NCBI GenBank assembly: GCA_902490325.1
Contig: CABUDJ010000037.1
Span: 1-19,850 of the forward strand
Length of the DNA stretch: 19,850 nucleotides
Source: an uncultured Collinsella sp.
GTDB lineage: Bacteria; Actinomycetota; Coriobacteriia; Coriobacteriales; Coriobacteriaceae
Direction of reading: 5' to 3'
Position numbers and translations under genes: made by a program. The notes beneath the pieces are model-generated. The model was not told where the DNA came from and did no database searches. It was given only the letters and a program-made list of their open reading frames with translations. How positions within the stretch are numbered: position 1 is the stretch's first letter; each line of letters opens with the position of its first letter. Below, in pieces: positions 7,398 to 13,949 of this stretch.

Positions 7398-8227
7398 GCG
7401 CAGCTCTTTTCCTCATAGGCCTTGAGGGACTCGCCCTCTTCGGAACGGTAAGCGGCCTGGCGGGCACGAAGGTCATCCCAGTCGACCAGGGTGGCATCGA
7501 AGTCGGGGCCGTCGACGCAAGCGAACTTGGTCACGCCGCCCACCTCGACGCGGCAGCAGCCGCACATGCCGGTGCCGTCAACCATGATGGGGTTGAGCGA
7601 CGCGGTGATGGGGGTGTCGTACTTCTGGGCGGTGAGGGTCGAGAACTTCATCATCGGAACGGGGCCGACGCAGAAGACCTGGCTCACGGCCTTGTCCTGC
7701 AGCAGGCGCTCCAGCGGAGCGGTGACAACGCCCTGCTCGCCGTAGGAACCGTCATCGGTAGTGATGTGGATGTGGTCCTCGTCGAGGAGCTCGCGGAACT
7801 GGTCCTCCATGAGCAGGAGGTCCTTGGTGCGGGCGCCCATGATGGCGTGCACCTCGTGGCCGGTCTCGACCAGGTGCTTGGCGACCGGGAAGGCAATTGC
7901 CAGGCCGACGCCGCCGCCAATGACGGCGCAGGGGCCCTCGGCCATCTCGGTGGGAACGCCCAGCGGGCCCACGACGTCGCGCAGCGACTCGCCGGCCTCG
8001 TAGGTGGACAGCATCTCGGTGGTCTTGCCGATCACCATGAAGATGAACTCGACCCAGCCCTCGTCACCGTTCCAGCCGGCCAGAGTAAACGGGACGCGCT
8101 CGCCCGTCTCGTTGGCGCGGACCATGAGGAACTGTCCAGCGTGCGCATGTTTGGCGATTGCAGGCGCCTCGATGCGGAACTTGAACACCTTCTCCGAGAA
8201 CTGCGTCTTCTCCAGGATCTTATACAT
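7388..8227 (-). CDS. nfnA: NfnA-type subunit (sulfide/dihydroorotate dehydrogenase-like FAD/NAD/[2Fe-2S] protein)
   Basis: A 279-residue ferredoxin-NADP reductase-like subunit. Visible parts are the FAD-binding RVPFT (44-48), the VVGPLG loop (85-90), the nucleotide site VIGGGVGLAIAFPVAKHL (102-119) and a C-terminal [2Fe-2S] motif DGTGMCGCC (217-225) with Cys237 in KFACVDGPDF. In the characterised thermophilic NfnAB this cluster has one Asp and three Cys ligands, and those residue types are present here. I start at 8227 because AGAGGGG lies five bases upstream on this strand; longer in-frame starts add an untypical leader. The 10-base overlap with nfnB implies coupled translation. Expected role: the NADH-binding half of a complex moving electrons between NADH, NADPH and ferredoxin. 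Confidence 0.88.
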   Translation of the reverse strand: MYKILEKTQFSEKVFKFRIEAPAIAKHAHAGQFLMVRANETGERVPFTLAGWNGDEGWVEFIFMVIGKTTEMLSTYEAGESLRDVVGPLGVPTEMAEGPCAVIGGGVGLAIAFPVAKHLVETGHEVHAIMGARTKDLLLMEDQFRELLDEDHIHITTDDGSYGEQGVVTAPLERLLQDKAVSQVFCVGPVPMMKFSTLTAQKYDTPITASLNPIMVDGTGMCGCCRVEVGGVTKFACVDGPDFDATLVDWDDLRARQAAYRSEEGESLKAYEEKSCACH

Positions 8228-8407
8228 AGAACCCCTCTCTTGTAAGGGCTGCCGAACCGTGCCTCCACGGAAATGGACGGTAGCCCGAATATAACCGTAC
8301 GCGCACAGGCGTTGTGCAAACATACGGTGCAAATTATACCCTCATGGCCATGCCGTTTACGTGTTTCTTCGGCAGGTGGGAAAACGGTTTATCCCGACCT
8401 ACCAAAA
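8228..8407. other. Leader region between nfnA and the inverted-repeat element
   Basis: No coding region is supported here. It holds the nfnA ribosome site, the candidate promoter with nested hairpin (8294-8338), and an unusual CCGACCTACCAAAA segment (8394-8407) that pairs with TTTTGGTCGG inside the neighbouring element. Short open frames running across 8273-8601 cross the inverted repeats and have no family resemblance. Confidence 0.5.
8294..8338 (-). promoter_or_regulatory. Candidate nfnAB promoter and leader hairpin
   Basis: On the minus strand a perfect TATAAT occupies 8338-8333, but I find no good -35 box 16-18 bases upstream. Transcription from it would start near 8326. Right there lies a nested inverted repeat: ACCGTA (8328-8323) with TACGGT (8299-8294), and inside it GCACA (8317-8313) with TGTGC (8307-8303). 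This could be an operator or a leader structure. A second weak -10-like TATATT lies near 8290. Confidence 0.35.
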
Positions 8408-8585
8408 AGGGACAGGTTTATTTTGGTCGGTTTTATCAGGCAAAACGGCGAAGGGGGCCGGTCTCGCGTTGCGGTGAGACCGGCCCCCTTTGGGGTGTTA
8501 TGCGTGTATGGCGGCGCGGGGTTTATTGCGATGCGGCCACCGGGGCGTTTCCGCAGATAAAACCTGCCAAAATAAACCTGTCCCT
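8408..8585. mobile_element. MITE-like element, 178 bp, with 30-bp terminal inverted repeats
   Basis: The ends 8408-8437 and 8556-8585 are inverted repeats, 28 of 30 bases complementary, each starting AGGGACAGGTTTATTTTGG at the outer edge. The interior has no credible gene but carries a perfect 14-bp hairpin at 8452-8489. The heptamer AAACGGT occurs on both sides (8382-8388 and 8586-8592); the right copy touches the element and the left copy lies 19 bases away, so it could mark a target duplication if the true left end includes the CCGACC segment. The size, inverted ends and lack of coding sequence fit a non-autonomous miniature element. No transposase gene is present in this window. Confidence 0.65.
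8452..8491. terminator. Strong hairpin inside the MITE-like element, possible terminator
   Basis: AGGGGGCCGGTCTC (8452-8465) and GAGACCGGCCCCCT (8476-8489) pair perfectly over 14 bases with a ten-base loop. Only three T follow on the plus strand, and the minus strand reads CCCCCTTCG, so the T-run is poor. It is about 110 bases downstream of pth and could end that transcript. Confidence 0.5.
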
Positions 8586-8597
8586 AAACGGTAAGTT

Positions 8598-9227
8598 TTA
8601 GTGCTTGCCGTTGGCGGAGGCGGCGCCGTTGACGTGGTCGCGGGCATAGATCACGCCGTGCACGATGGCCAGGCCGGCGGCGTCGGCCGCGCGGGCGCAG
8701 GTGTCCTGGAAATCCTCGGCCTCGCGGGCGCGCAGCTGCTTGAGCACGTAGTCAGCGACTGCCATCTTGCCGGGAGGGTTGCCGATGCCGGTGCGGATGC
8801 GGCTAAAGTCGCGGCTGCCCATCTTGTCGATGATGGAGCGCAGACCGTTGTGGCCGGCATGGCCGCCACCCACCTTGACGCGAACATCGCCGGCAGGGAT
8901 ATCGAGCTCGTCGTGGATCACGAGCAACTCCTCGGCCTTGATCTTATACTCGCGGCAGAGCTTGGAGATGGGGCCGCCCGAGGTGTTCATATATGACTGC
9001 GGCTTGACCAGCACAATCTGGCGCTTGCCACCCTCTTCCTCGGGGTCGTTGATGTTGATGAGCGCGACCTCGGCACCGGCCTGGTTTTTCCAGTACGTGA
9101 CGCCGGCCTGACGGGCCAGCTCGTCGATTGCCTTAAAGCCGGCGTTGTGGCGGGTCTCGGCATATTCCTCGCCCGGGTTGCCAAGGCCGGCGACCATGCG
9201 AATCTTAAGCGGCTGTGCAGCTGCCAT
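8598..9227 (-). CDS. pth: Peptidyl-tRNA hydrolase
   Basis: A 209-residue cytoplasmic enzyme that cleaves peptidyl-tRNA released from stalled ribosomes, recycling tRNA. The family signature GLGNPGEEYAETRHNAGF is at 14-31 with catalytic His27. Other conserved residues are Asn81 in MNTSGG, Asp106 in IHDELDIP and Asn127 in GGGHAGHNGLRSI, so an active enzyme is expected. Length is normal for bacterial Pth with a short extra tail (HVNGAASANGKH). I chose the ATG at 9227 because AAAGGA lies five bases upstream; an ATG at 9233 would overlap that site. It is transcribed on its own from a region with a TTGACA box, and an inverted-repeat element begins 13 bases past its stop codon. Confidence 0.93.
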   Translation of the reverse strand: MAAAQPLKIRMVAGLGNPGEEYAETRHNAGFKAIDELARQAGVTYWKNQAGAEVALININDPEEEGGKRQIVLVKPQSYMNTSGGPISKLCREYKIKAEELLVIHDELDIPAGDVRVKVGGGHAGHNGLRSIIDKMGSRDFSRIRTGIGNPPGKMAVADYVLKQLRAREAEDFQDTCARAADAAGLAIVHGVIYARDHVNGAASANGKH

Positions 9228-9257
9228 GTTCATCCTTTCGTTGATTTGTCGCCTGCT

Positions 9258-9286
9258 ATGGTGAGCGACCCTGTTGCCGCTGTCAA
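9258..9286 (-). promoter_or_regulatory. Candidate pth promoter
   Basis: On the minus strand a perfect TTGACA (9286-9281) is followed after 17 bases by CACCAT (9263-9258), which matches the -10 consensus at only three positions. It lies 31 bases before the pth start. The -35 box and spacing support it; the -10 box does not. Confidence 0.4.
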
Positions 9287-9341
9287 ATGGAGGGTAATTG
9301 AGGGCGTTTGGGGGCGTTTGGACGGACGTCGAAATCCGAGG

Positions 9342-9545
9342 TGGACAGTTAGTTCAGATACGTATAAATCTGAGGCCTCGAATTGCTCAATTCAATGCCG
9401 AGCCGTTGTTTTGGCGTTTTAGTTAGGTCCATATGACGCTATTTCGAGGTTTGTCAAGCTTCCAGGCGGGGCGAATCGCGCGGAGTCGGTGACAAAACGG
9501 CTCGAATCGACGTGCTCATTTATACGTATCTGAACTAACTGTCCA
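9342..9545. mobile_element. MITE-like element copy 1, 204 bp, 28-bp perfect terminal inverted repeats
   Basis: Bases 9342-9369 and 9518-9545 are exact reverse complements over 28 bases, beginning TGGACAGTTAGTTCAG at the outer edge and closing with TACGTATAAAT. A second nested pair, CGAGCCGTT (9399-9407) and AACGGCTCG (9496-9504), makes much of the element foldable. No credible gene lies inside. No clear target duplication: flanks are CGAGG and GCCCT. The same ends occur at 10870-11072, so this is a family. It fills most of the 350-base gap between pth and the nuclease-like gene; 9228-9341 otherwise holds the pth promoter region and a short GGGCGTTTG tandem. Confidence 0.8.
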
Positions 9546-9578
9546 GCCCTGCCCGACGGCGCACGGCAGATTCGCCGT

Positions 9579-10706
9579 TTAGACCGGCGCAAGGCCGATT
9601 CCGGCCCGCAGAGCGTTGAGCCAAGCGGCCTGACGCTTGCGATAGCCCTTGATGCGGTAGCGGAATCGGACTCCCGCGAGTCGATGCATCGTTTGGGCGA
9701 AGGCTTCGAGCGCAACAAGGTCTTTCATTTGGTCTCGATTGATAACCAGGACGTGGATGCCCATTGCCTTGAGGCCATTATTTCGATTGCCATCGTGGAT
9801 ACGAGCGTTTTGAAGCTCATGCCCAATTCCGTTGTATTCGTTGTCGACTCCGGCTGCCGGGCAATATAGGTCGCAGATGGCATAGGGGATGCCCGAGGAC
9901 ATGTTGACCGCAAGAGTATCGAAGTCGATTCGATGGTTGAGTAGCAGGCCTCCCATGGGCAGGCTGCAACATCCGAATCCGCCAAAGCGCATGGGCGCTC
10001 CGAGAACGGCAAACATTAGGGATTCGGCTGGGGATGCGGATCCAGCCCGGGCGAGTTTGACTGCCGTGCGAAACGAGGCGTATGAGCTACTTTTGGCGAA
10101 CCGTGCGACCGCCTCGAGCTCTTCGATGGTCGTGGCGGGATCGCATTTGTAGTGCGCCTGTTCATAGCGGGTTTCGTTCTGTTGTTCGGCCGCTGACTGG
10201 TTGCCCAGGCAATCAAGATCGCCCGTCGCTTCGTAGCCATCGCCCTTGGGCCAGATGTCGTCATGGGCAATGGGGTATGTTGCCCCGGGAGGAAGGGAGT
10301 AAGTTCCGACCAGTTCCATGAGAAGCATCAAGGTTTTGGCGACTGATTCATTTTTAGAACAAAGCATGGCTGTCATGGCAGGAGACGTTGCGTAGATGTC
10401 GGCCTCGACGTGCATAATTGCACCTTCAGGAAGCGGAGCGGAGAGAATATGCTGAAGAAGTCGCTTGTCGGGGCGTCGGTTGCCTTCGTTTGAAACGAGA
10501 AGATCGAGCAGCTCGGAATCATCTTCATTCCAGGCGTCGAGTATCGAAAGTGCGCCAAAGTCTATCGCGTCATTATTGGGAATGCAGCTAGCCAAGGCCT
10601 GTGCTTGCTGTTCACTATCAATGGAGCTCCAGGGTAGGGCAGAGTACGCCCGTCGTGCGCGACGAATTGCGCGGAGGGCGGAGAAATGTGAAATCACGGT
10701 CGTCAT
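9579..10706 (-). CDS. Hypothetical protein with PD-(D/E)XK nuclease-like C-terminal domain
   Basis: A 375-residue protein I cannot name. The N-terminus (ISHFSALRAIRRARRA) and middle are unfamiliar. The last 150 residues follow the order seen in Vsr/DUF559-like endonuclease domains: SPAE (225-228), GGFG (242-245), CDLYCP (278-283), NEYNG (289-293), His296, DGNR (305-308) and MGIHVLVINRDQ (315-326). In that fold Asp279 and Glu290 would be metal ligands; the usual Asp two residues after Glu is Asn292 here, which may weaken or abolish catalysis. No clear ribosome site precedes the ATG. Base composition is visibly less GC-rich than the neighbouring genes, and the gene is flanked by two copies of one inverted-repeat element. 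This suggests acquired cargo, possibly defence-related. No partner gene adjoins it. Confidence 0.6.
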   Translation of the reverse strand: MTTVISHFSALRAIRRARRAYSALPWSSIDSEQQAQALASCIPNNDAIDFGALSILDAWNEDDSELLDLLVSNEGNRRPDKRLLQHILSAPLPEGAIMHVEADIYATSPAMTAMLCSKNESVAKTLMLLMELVGTYSLPPGATYPIAHDDIWPKGDGYEATGDLDCLGNQSAAEQQNETRYEQAHYKCDPATTIEELEAVARFAKSSSYASFRTAVKLARAGSASPAESLMFAVLGAPMRFGGFGCCSLPMGGLLLNHRIDFDTLAVNMSSGIPYAICDLYCPAAGVDNEYNGIGHELQNARIHDGNRNNGLKAMGIHVLVINRDQMKDLVALEAFAQTMHRLAGVRFRYRIKGYRKRQAAWLNALRAGIGLAPV

Positions 10707-10869
10707 AGCTATAACGTACTAAGTTGGCGGCAGAATGCGACCGCCATACCGTTCTTTTCGCTCAGCGGGGTGCTGGGCGCCATGAACGGCCGGGTGTTAG
10801 GAAATCGGTGGAATCGGTTGAGGGGATTGCAGGAAATTGAGCTCTGCCGAGAAGGTTGACGATGGCTAC
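10707..10869. other. Non-coding stretch upstream of the nuclease-like gene
   Basis: No gene is supported. It contains an ATAGCTAT palindrome at the start codon of the nuclease-like gene (10705-10712) and a small inverted repeat TGGCGG/CCGCCA around 10725-10745. I find no convincing promoter for the minus-strand gene. Confidence 0.4.
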
Positions 10870-11072
10870 TGGACAGTTAGTTCAGATACGTATAAGGCGG
10901 CGGGCGTTCGAGGTGTTTCTAAGGGCCTTCGAGGGCGATTTGAAGATAATATATGCGGCGGTTGTACTCGAAAACGATGAGCTTCGGGCGGCATGGCATC
11001 CGCCGGGGAGCTCAGAAGGCTCCGAACGGACCTTTGGAGCTTTAAAAAATACGTATCTGAACTAACTGTCCA
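10870..11072. mobile_element. MITE-like element copy 2, 203 bp, 23-bp perfect terminal inverted repeats
   Basis: Bases 10870-10892 and 11050-11072 are exact reverse complements over 23 bases and match the ends of copy 1 at 9342-9545. Length differs by one base from copy 1, but the interiors show no evident alignment in either orientation by eye. A short open frame crosses the element but includes the repeat ends and resembles no family. No clear target duplication is seen. With copy 1 it brackets the nuclease-like gene. Confidence 0.8.
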
Positions 11073-11093
11073 GGGCGGATTGGCGAGGAATAG

Positions 11094-11125
11094 AAAAAGG
11101 GTCGGAAGCGAGCTTCCGACCCTTT
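11094..11125 (-). terminator. Intrinsic terminator after prs
   Basis: On the minus strand AAAGGGTCGGAAG pairs with CTTCCGACCCTTT over 13 bases with a four-base loop, followed by further T (five in all). It lies about 33 bases after the prs stop codon and separates prs from the element at 10870-11072. The reverse reading is also A/T flanked, so it may work in both directions. Confidence 0.85.
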
Positions 11126-11158
11126 AAAAACATCAAAGATGATGCGATACGCGTTGGA

Positions 11159-12145
11159 CTACAGCGCGAAGTCGCCGCCGACGAGCGTGGAGACGGGCTC
11201 CTCGTGGTAAACGGCGGAGATGGCCTGAGCAAACTCCTCGGCGACCGAGATGGTCTTGATCTTGCCGCCGACCTCGACGGGAATGGCGTCGGTGACGAGG
11301 CACTCGACGATCGGGGCGTCGTTCAGACGCTCGATGGCCGGACCGGAGAAGATGCCGTGGGTGGCGCAGACGTAGATGTCGCCAGCGCCCATAGCCTTGA
11401 GCTCCTTGACGTTGGCGCACAGGGTGCCAGCGGTGTCGATCATGTCGTCGTTGATGATGCAGGTCTTGCCCTTGATGTCACCGATGATGCCCATGACCTC
11501 GGCGGCGTTGTGGCGCGGACGGCCCTTGTGGGCGATGGCCAGGTCGCAGCCGAGCATGTCGGACAGCTTCTTGGCGGCCTTGGCGCGACCCACGTCGGGG
11601 GAGACGACAACCAGGTTGTCGGTGTCGAAGTGCATGTCGTTGTAGTACTGGCCAAACAGCGGCAGTGCGGACAGGTGGTTAACCGGGATATCGAAGAAGC
11701 CCTGGATCTGGCCCTGGTGCAGGTCGAGGGTGATGATGCGGTTGACGCCGGCGCGCTCGAGCAGGTTGGCGACGAGGCGGGCGGTGATGGGCTCGCGCGG
11801 GCCGGCCTTGCGGTCCTGGCGGGCATAGCCGTAGTGGGTGATAACGGCGGTGATGGAGCGGGCGGATGCGCGCTTGGCAGCGTCGGTGGCGATGAGCAGC
11901 TCCATGAGCATGTCGTTGACGTTGCCGCCGGCCACGGACTGAATCAGGAAGACGTCGGCGCCGCGGACGGTCTCGTCGTAGCGGGCGTAAATCTCACCAT
12001 TGGCGAACTGCTTTAGCGTAAGGCCCGAAAGCTCGACCCCAAGGTACTCAGCAATCTTCTGAGCGAGGGGACGGTTGGAGGAACCGGAATACACGCGGAT
12101 GGACTTGCGCATATTCTCCGACTTCTCGGGATCATTAATCGGCAT
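11159..12145 (-). CDS. prs: Ribose-phosphate pyrophosphokinase (PRPP synthetase)
   Basis: A 328-residue class I enzyme making PRPP from ribose 5-phosphate and ATP for nucleotide, histidine and tryptophan synthesis. Family motifs are present in order: FANGEIYARYDETVRGADVF, the ATP-binding RQDRKAGPREPITARLVA, DLHQGQIQGFF, VVSPDVGRAKAAKKL and the PRPP-binding CIINDDMIDTAGTL. Length is slightly above the usual 310-320 because of an N-terminal extension before MRKSIRVYSG (Met12). The ATG at 12145 has AAGGAG about eight bases upstream, so I keep the longer form. It lies downstream of glmU on the same strand, a common neighbour pair, but a terminator in the gap and 192 bases of spacing suggest its own promoter. 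Confidence 0.95.
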   Translation of the reverse strand: MPINDPEKSENMRKSIRVYSGSSNRPLAQKIAEYLGVELSGLTLKQFANGEIYARYDETVRGADVFLIQSVAGGNVNDMLMELLIATDAAKRASARSITAVITHYGYARQDRKAGPREPITARLVANLLERAGVNRIITLDLHQGQIQGFFDIPVNHLSALPLFGQYYNDMHFDTDNLVVVSPDVGRAKAAKKLSDMLGCDLAIAHKGRPRHNAAEVMGIIGDIKGKTCIINDDMIDTAGTLCANVKELKAMGAGDIYVCATHGIFSGPAIERLNDAPIVECLVTDAIPVEVGGKIKTISVAEEFAQAISAVYHEEPVSTLVGGDFAL

Positions 12146-12191
12146 TACCCTTCTCCTTTATACATCGAATGCCATATAGATGCCTTGTTGC

Positions 12192-12197
12192 ATTGTA
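12192..12197 (-). promoter_or_regulatory. Possible -10 box for prs
   Basis: On the minus strand TACAAT (12197-12192) matches the consensus at five of six bases and lies 46 bases before the prs start. No good -35 is found at 16-18 bases. Support is the box itself plus the glmU terminator just upstream, which implies separate initiation for prs. Confidence 0.3.
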
Positions 12198-12284
12198 ACC
12201 GCGCGGCGGGGTTTATCGAGTCTTGATAACGTCTTTACCGCCAACGGACACGAACCGACCACTCATCCGGTCGCGCAGGTCACG

Positions 12285-12322
12285 ATAGAAAAAGGAGCCG
12301 TCCCCATGGAACAGCTCCTTTT
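12285..12322 (-). terminator. Intrinsic terminator after glmU
   Basis: On the minus strand AAAAGGAGC (12322-12314) pairs with GCTCCTTTT (12298-12290) over nine bases, with extra pairing possible in the 15-base loop, and is followed by TTTTTC counting the stem end. It starts 16 bases past the glmU stop codon, so glmU and prs are probably separate transcripts. Confidence 0.75.
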
Positions 12323-12337
12323 GTGCTTGGTAAAACG

Positions 12338-13750
12338 TTATACCTCGTCACCCTCGTGCAGACGGCGGCGATAATCGGCGGCCCAGCCCTCAATATTAAC
12401 CTGACGGGCGCGGCCCAGACCGAGTGCGTCGGCCGGGACCGGCTCGGTGATGACGGAGCCGGCGGCCACGAGCGCGCCGTCGCCGATCTGGGCGGGCGCG
12501 ACCATCATGGTGTCGGAACCGATGAAGGCGTCGTTGCCGATGACGGTCTTGTGCTTGTGGACGCCGTCGTAGTTGCAGGTGATGGAGCCCGCGCCCACGT
12601 TGACGCCGGAGCCCATGGTGGTATCGCCGATGTAGGACAGATGCGGCACCTTGGAGCCCTCGCCGATCGTGGACTTCTTGATCTCCACGTGCGTGCCGGC
12701 CTTGGAGCCGTCGAGCATGTGAGTGCCGGGGCGCAGGTAGGCGCGCGGGCCGCAGTCGACACCGTTCTCGATGACGGCCTCAATGGCGATGGTCTCATCG
12801 ATGGTGCAGCCGCTACCGACGGTGGTGTCGGTGAGGCGGCTGTTGGGACCGAGCTGGCACTCCTCGCTCACGGTGACGTGGCCGATCAGGTGCGTCTGCG
12901 GCCACACGACGGTATCGCGGCCGATGGTGGCATCGGGGCCGATCCAGGCCTGCGTGGGGTCGATGAAGGTAACGCCCTCGGCCATCCAGTGCTCGTTGAT
13001 GCGGTCGCGCGCGATGGCGGTGAGCCGTGCGAGCTGGATGCGGCTGTTGACGCCCAGGCCGTCGCGGTAGTCGTCGCAGTGGAAGATGGAGACAGCCTGG
13101 CCGTGGCCTTTGAGGATCTCGAGCATGTCGGGCAGGTAGTACTCGGATTGCGCGTTGTCGTTACCGATCTCGTTAATGTGGGCGGCGAGCTGCGCGCCGT
13201 CAAAGGCGTAGCAGCCGGCGTTGCACTCCAGCAGCGTGGCGGCCTGCTCGGGCGTGCAGTCCTTCTGCTCGATGATGCGCTCGATCTGACCATCGGCACC
13301 CAGCTTGATGCGGCCGTAGCCAAAAGGATCGGGCGGGGTCATGGTCATGACGGTGCAGGCGAGCTCGCCGGTGGCGACGGTCTGCGCGAACTTGGCGACG
13401 GTGTCGGCAGTGATGAGCGGCAGGTCGCCGTTGAGCACCACGACGGGGCCTTGCGTGATGCCACAGGCCTCGAGCGCGACCTTCACGGCGTGACCGGTGC
13501 CCAGACGCTCGGTCTGCTCGACGCACTCGACCTTGGTGGCGCTGCTGGCGTAGGCGCCGTCGATGAGGGCGCGCATCTCGTCGGCGTGGCTGCCGATGAC
13601 AACCACGACGCGGCTGCAGCCGGCCTTGATGGTAGCGTCGACGATCCACTGGACCATGGGCTTACCCAGGATCTTGTGCGAAACCTTGCAGTGGTTCGAC
13701 TTCATGCGGGTGCCCTCGCCGGCAGCGAGGATAATTGCGGTTGCGTCCAT
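12338..13750 (-). CDS. glmU: Bifunctional N-acetylglucosamine-1-phosphate uridyltransferase / glucosamine-1-phosphate acetyltransferase
   Basis: A 470-residue enzyme making UDP-GlcNAc, the precursor of peptidoglycan and other glycans. The N-terminal uridyltransferase has LAAGEGTRMKS (8-18) with Lys22 following, the uridine-binding QTERLGTGHA and NGDLPLI blocks. The C-terminal acetyltransferase is a left-handed beta helix with hexapeptide repeats and the active-site region RPGTHM, HVEIKKSTIG, HLSYIGD and ITCNYDG. The start at 13750 has AGGAG about seven bases upstream. The open frame extends 70 codons further upstream, but that part is basic, low-complexity and overlaps the divergent promoter region, so I reject it. 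An intrinsic terminator separates it from prs. Both domains look complete. Confidence 0.95.
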   Translation of the reverse strand: MDATAIILAAGEGTRMKSNHCKVSHKILGKPMVQWIVDATIKAGCSRVVVVIGSHADEMRALIDGAYASSATKVECVEQTERLGTGHAVKVALEACGITQGPVVVLNGDLPLITADTVAKFAQTVATGELACTVMTMTPPDPFGYGRIKLGADGQIERIIEQKDCTPEQAATLLECNAGCYAFDGAQLAAHINEIGNDNAQSEYYLPDMLEILKGHGQAVSIFHCDDYRDGLGVNSRIQLARLTAIARDRINEHWMAEGVTFIDPTQAWIGPDATIGRDTVVWPQTHLIGHVTVSEECQLGPNSRLTDTTVGSGCTIDETIAIEAVIENGVDCGPRAYLRPGTHMLDGSKAGTHVEIKKSTIGEGSKVPHLSYIGDTTMGSGVNVGAGSITCNYDGVHKHKTVIGNDAFIGSDTMMVAPAQIGDGALVAAGSVITEPVPADALGLGRARQVNIEGWAADYRRRLHEGDEV

Positions 13751-13949
13751 GTGATCTCCTGTTACGTTATAGAGACGTGTGTTTGGAAACGATACACGGC
13801 GCAATATGATACCGCAGGCATATGACGAGCGCGTAACGATTGGTTTGCGGCGGTTGAGGCTTGCGCCGCCGGCGTGGCGTTTGCGCTGCTTGCGTGCGGC
13901 GTTGGCGGTGCTGCGGAGCTGTCGTTTGAGCGAGGGGACGGGGGTACCC

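Noticed and set aside
8314..8601. 95-residue open frame across the 178-bp element
   Set aside because: It spans both inverted repeats and the central hairpin, has no ribosome site and no recognisable domain.
9579..10706. Type IV toxin-antitoxin (AbiE) assignment for the nuclease-like protein
   Set aside because: No nucleotidyltransferase toxin partner adjoins it and the C-terminal motifs fit a nuclease fold better.
10856..11065. 69-residue open frame running through MITE copy 2
   Set aside because: It includes the left inverted repeat as coding sequence and resembles no family; the element copy 1 does not preserve it.
12323..13825. 500-residue open frame on the plus strand opposite glmU
   Set aside because: It is an antisense shadow of glmU: low-complexity Asp/Gly/Val/Ala-rich product, no ribosome site, and the glmU frame has full family motifs.
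13779..13949. 57-codon N-terminal extension of the ECF T component
   Set aside because: Arg/Leu-rich sequence over the divergent intergenic region; the GTG at 13950 has a purine-rich site upstream.
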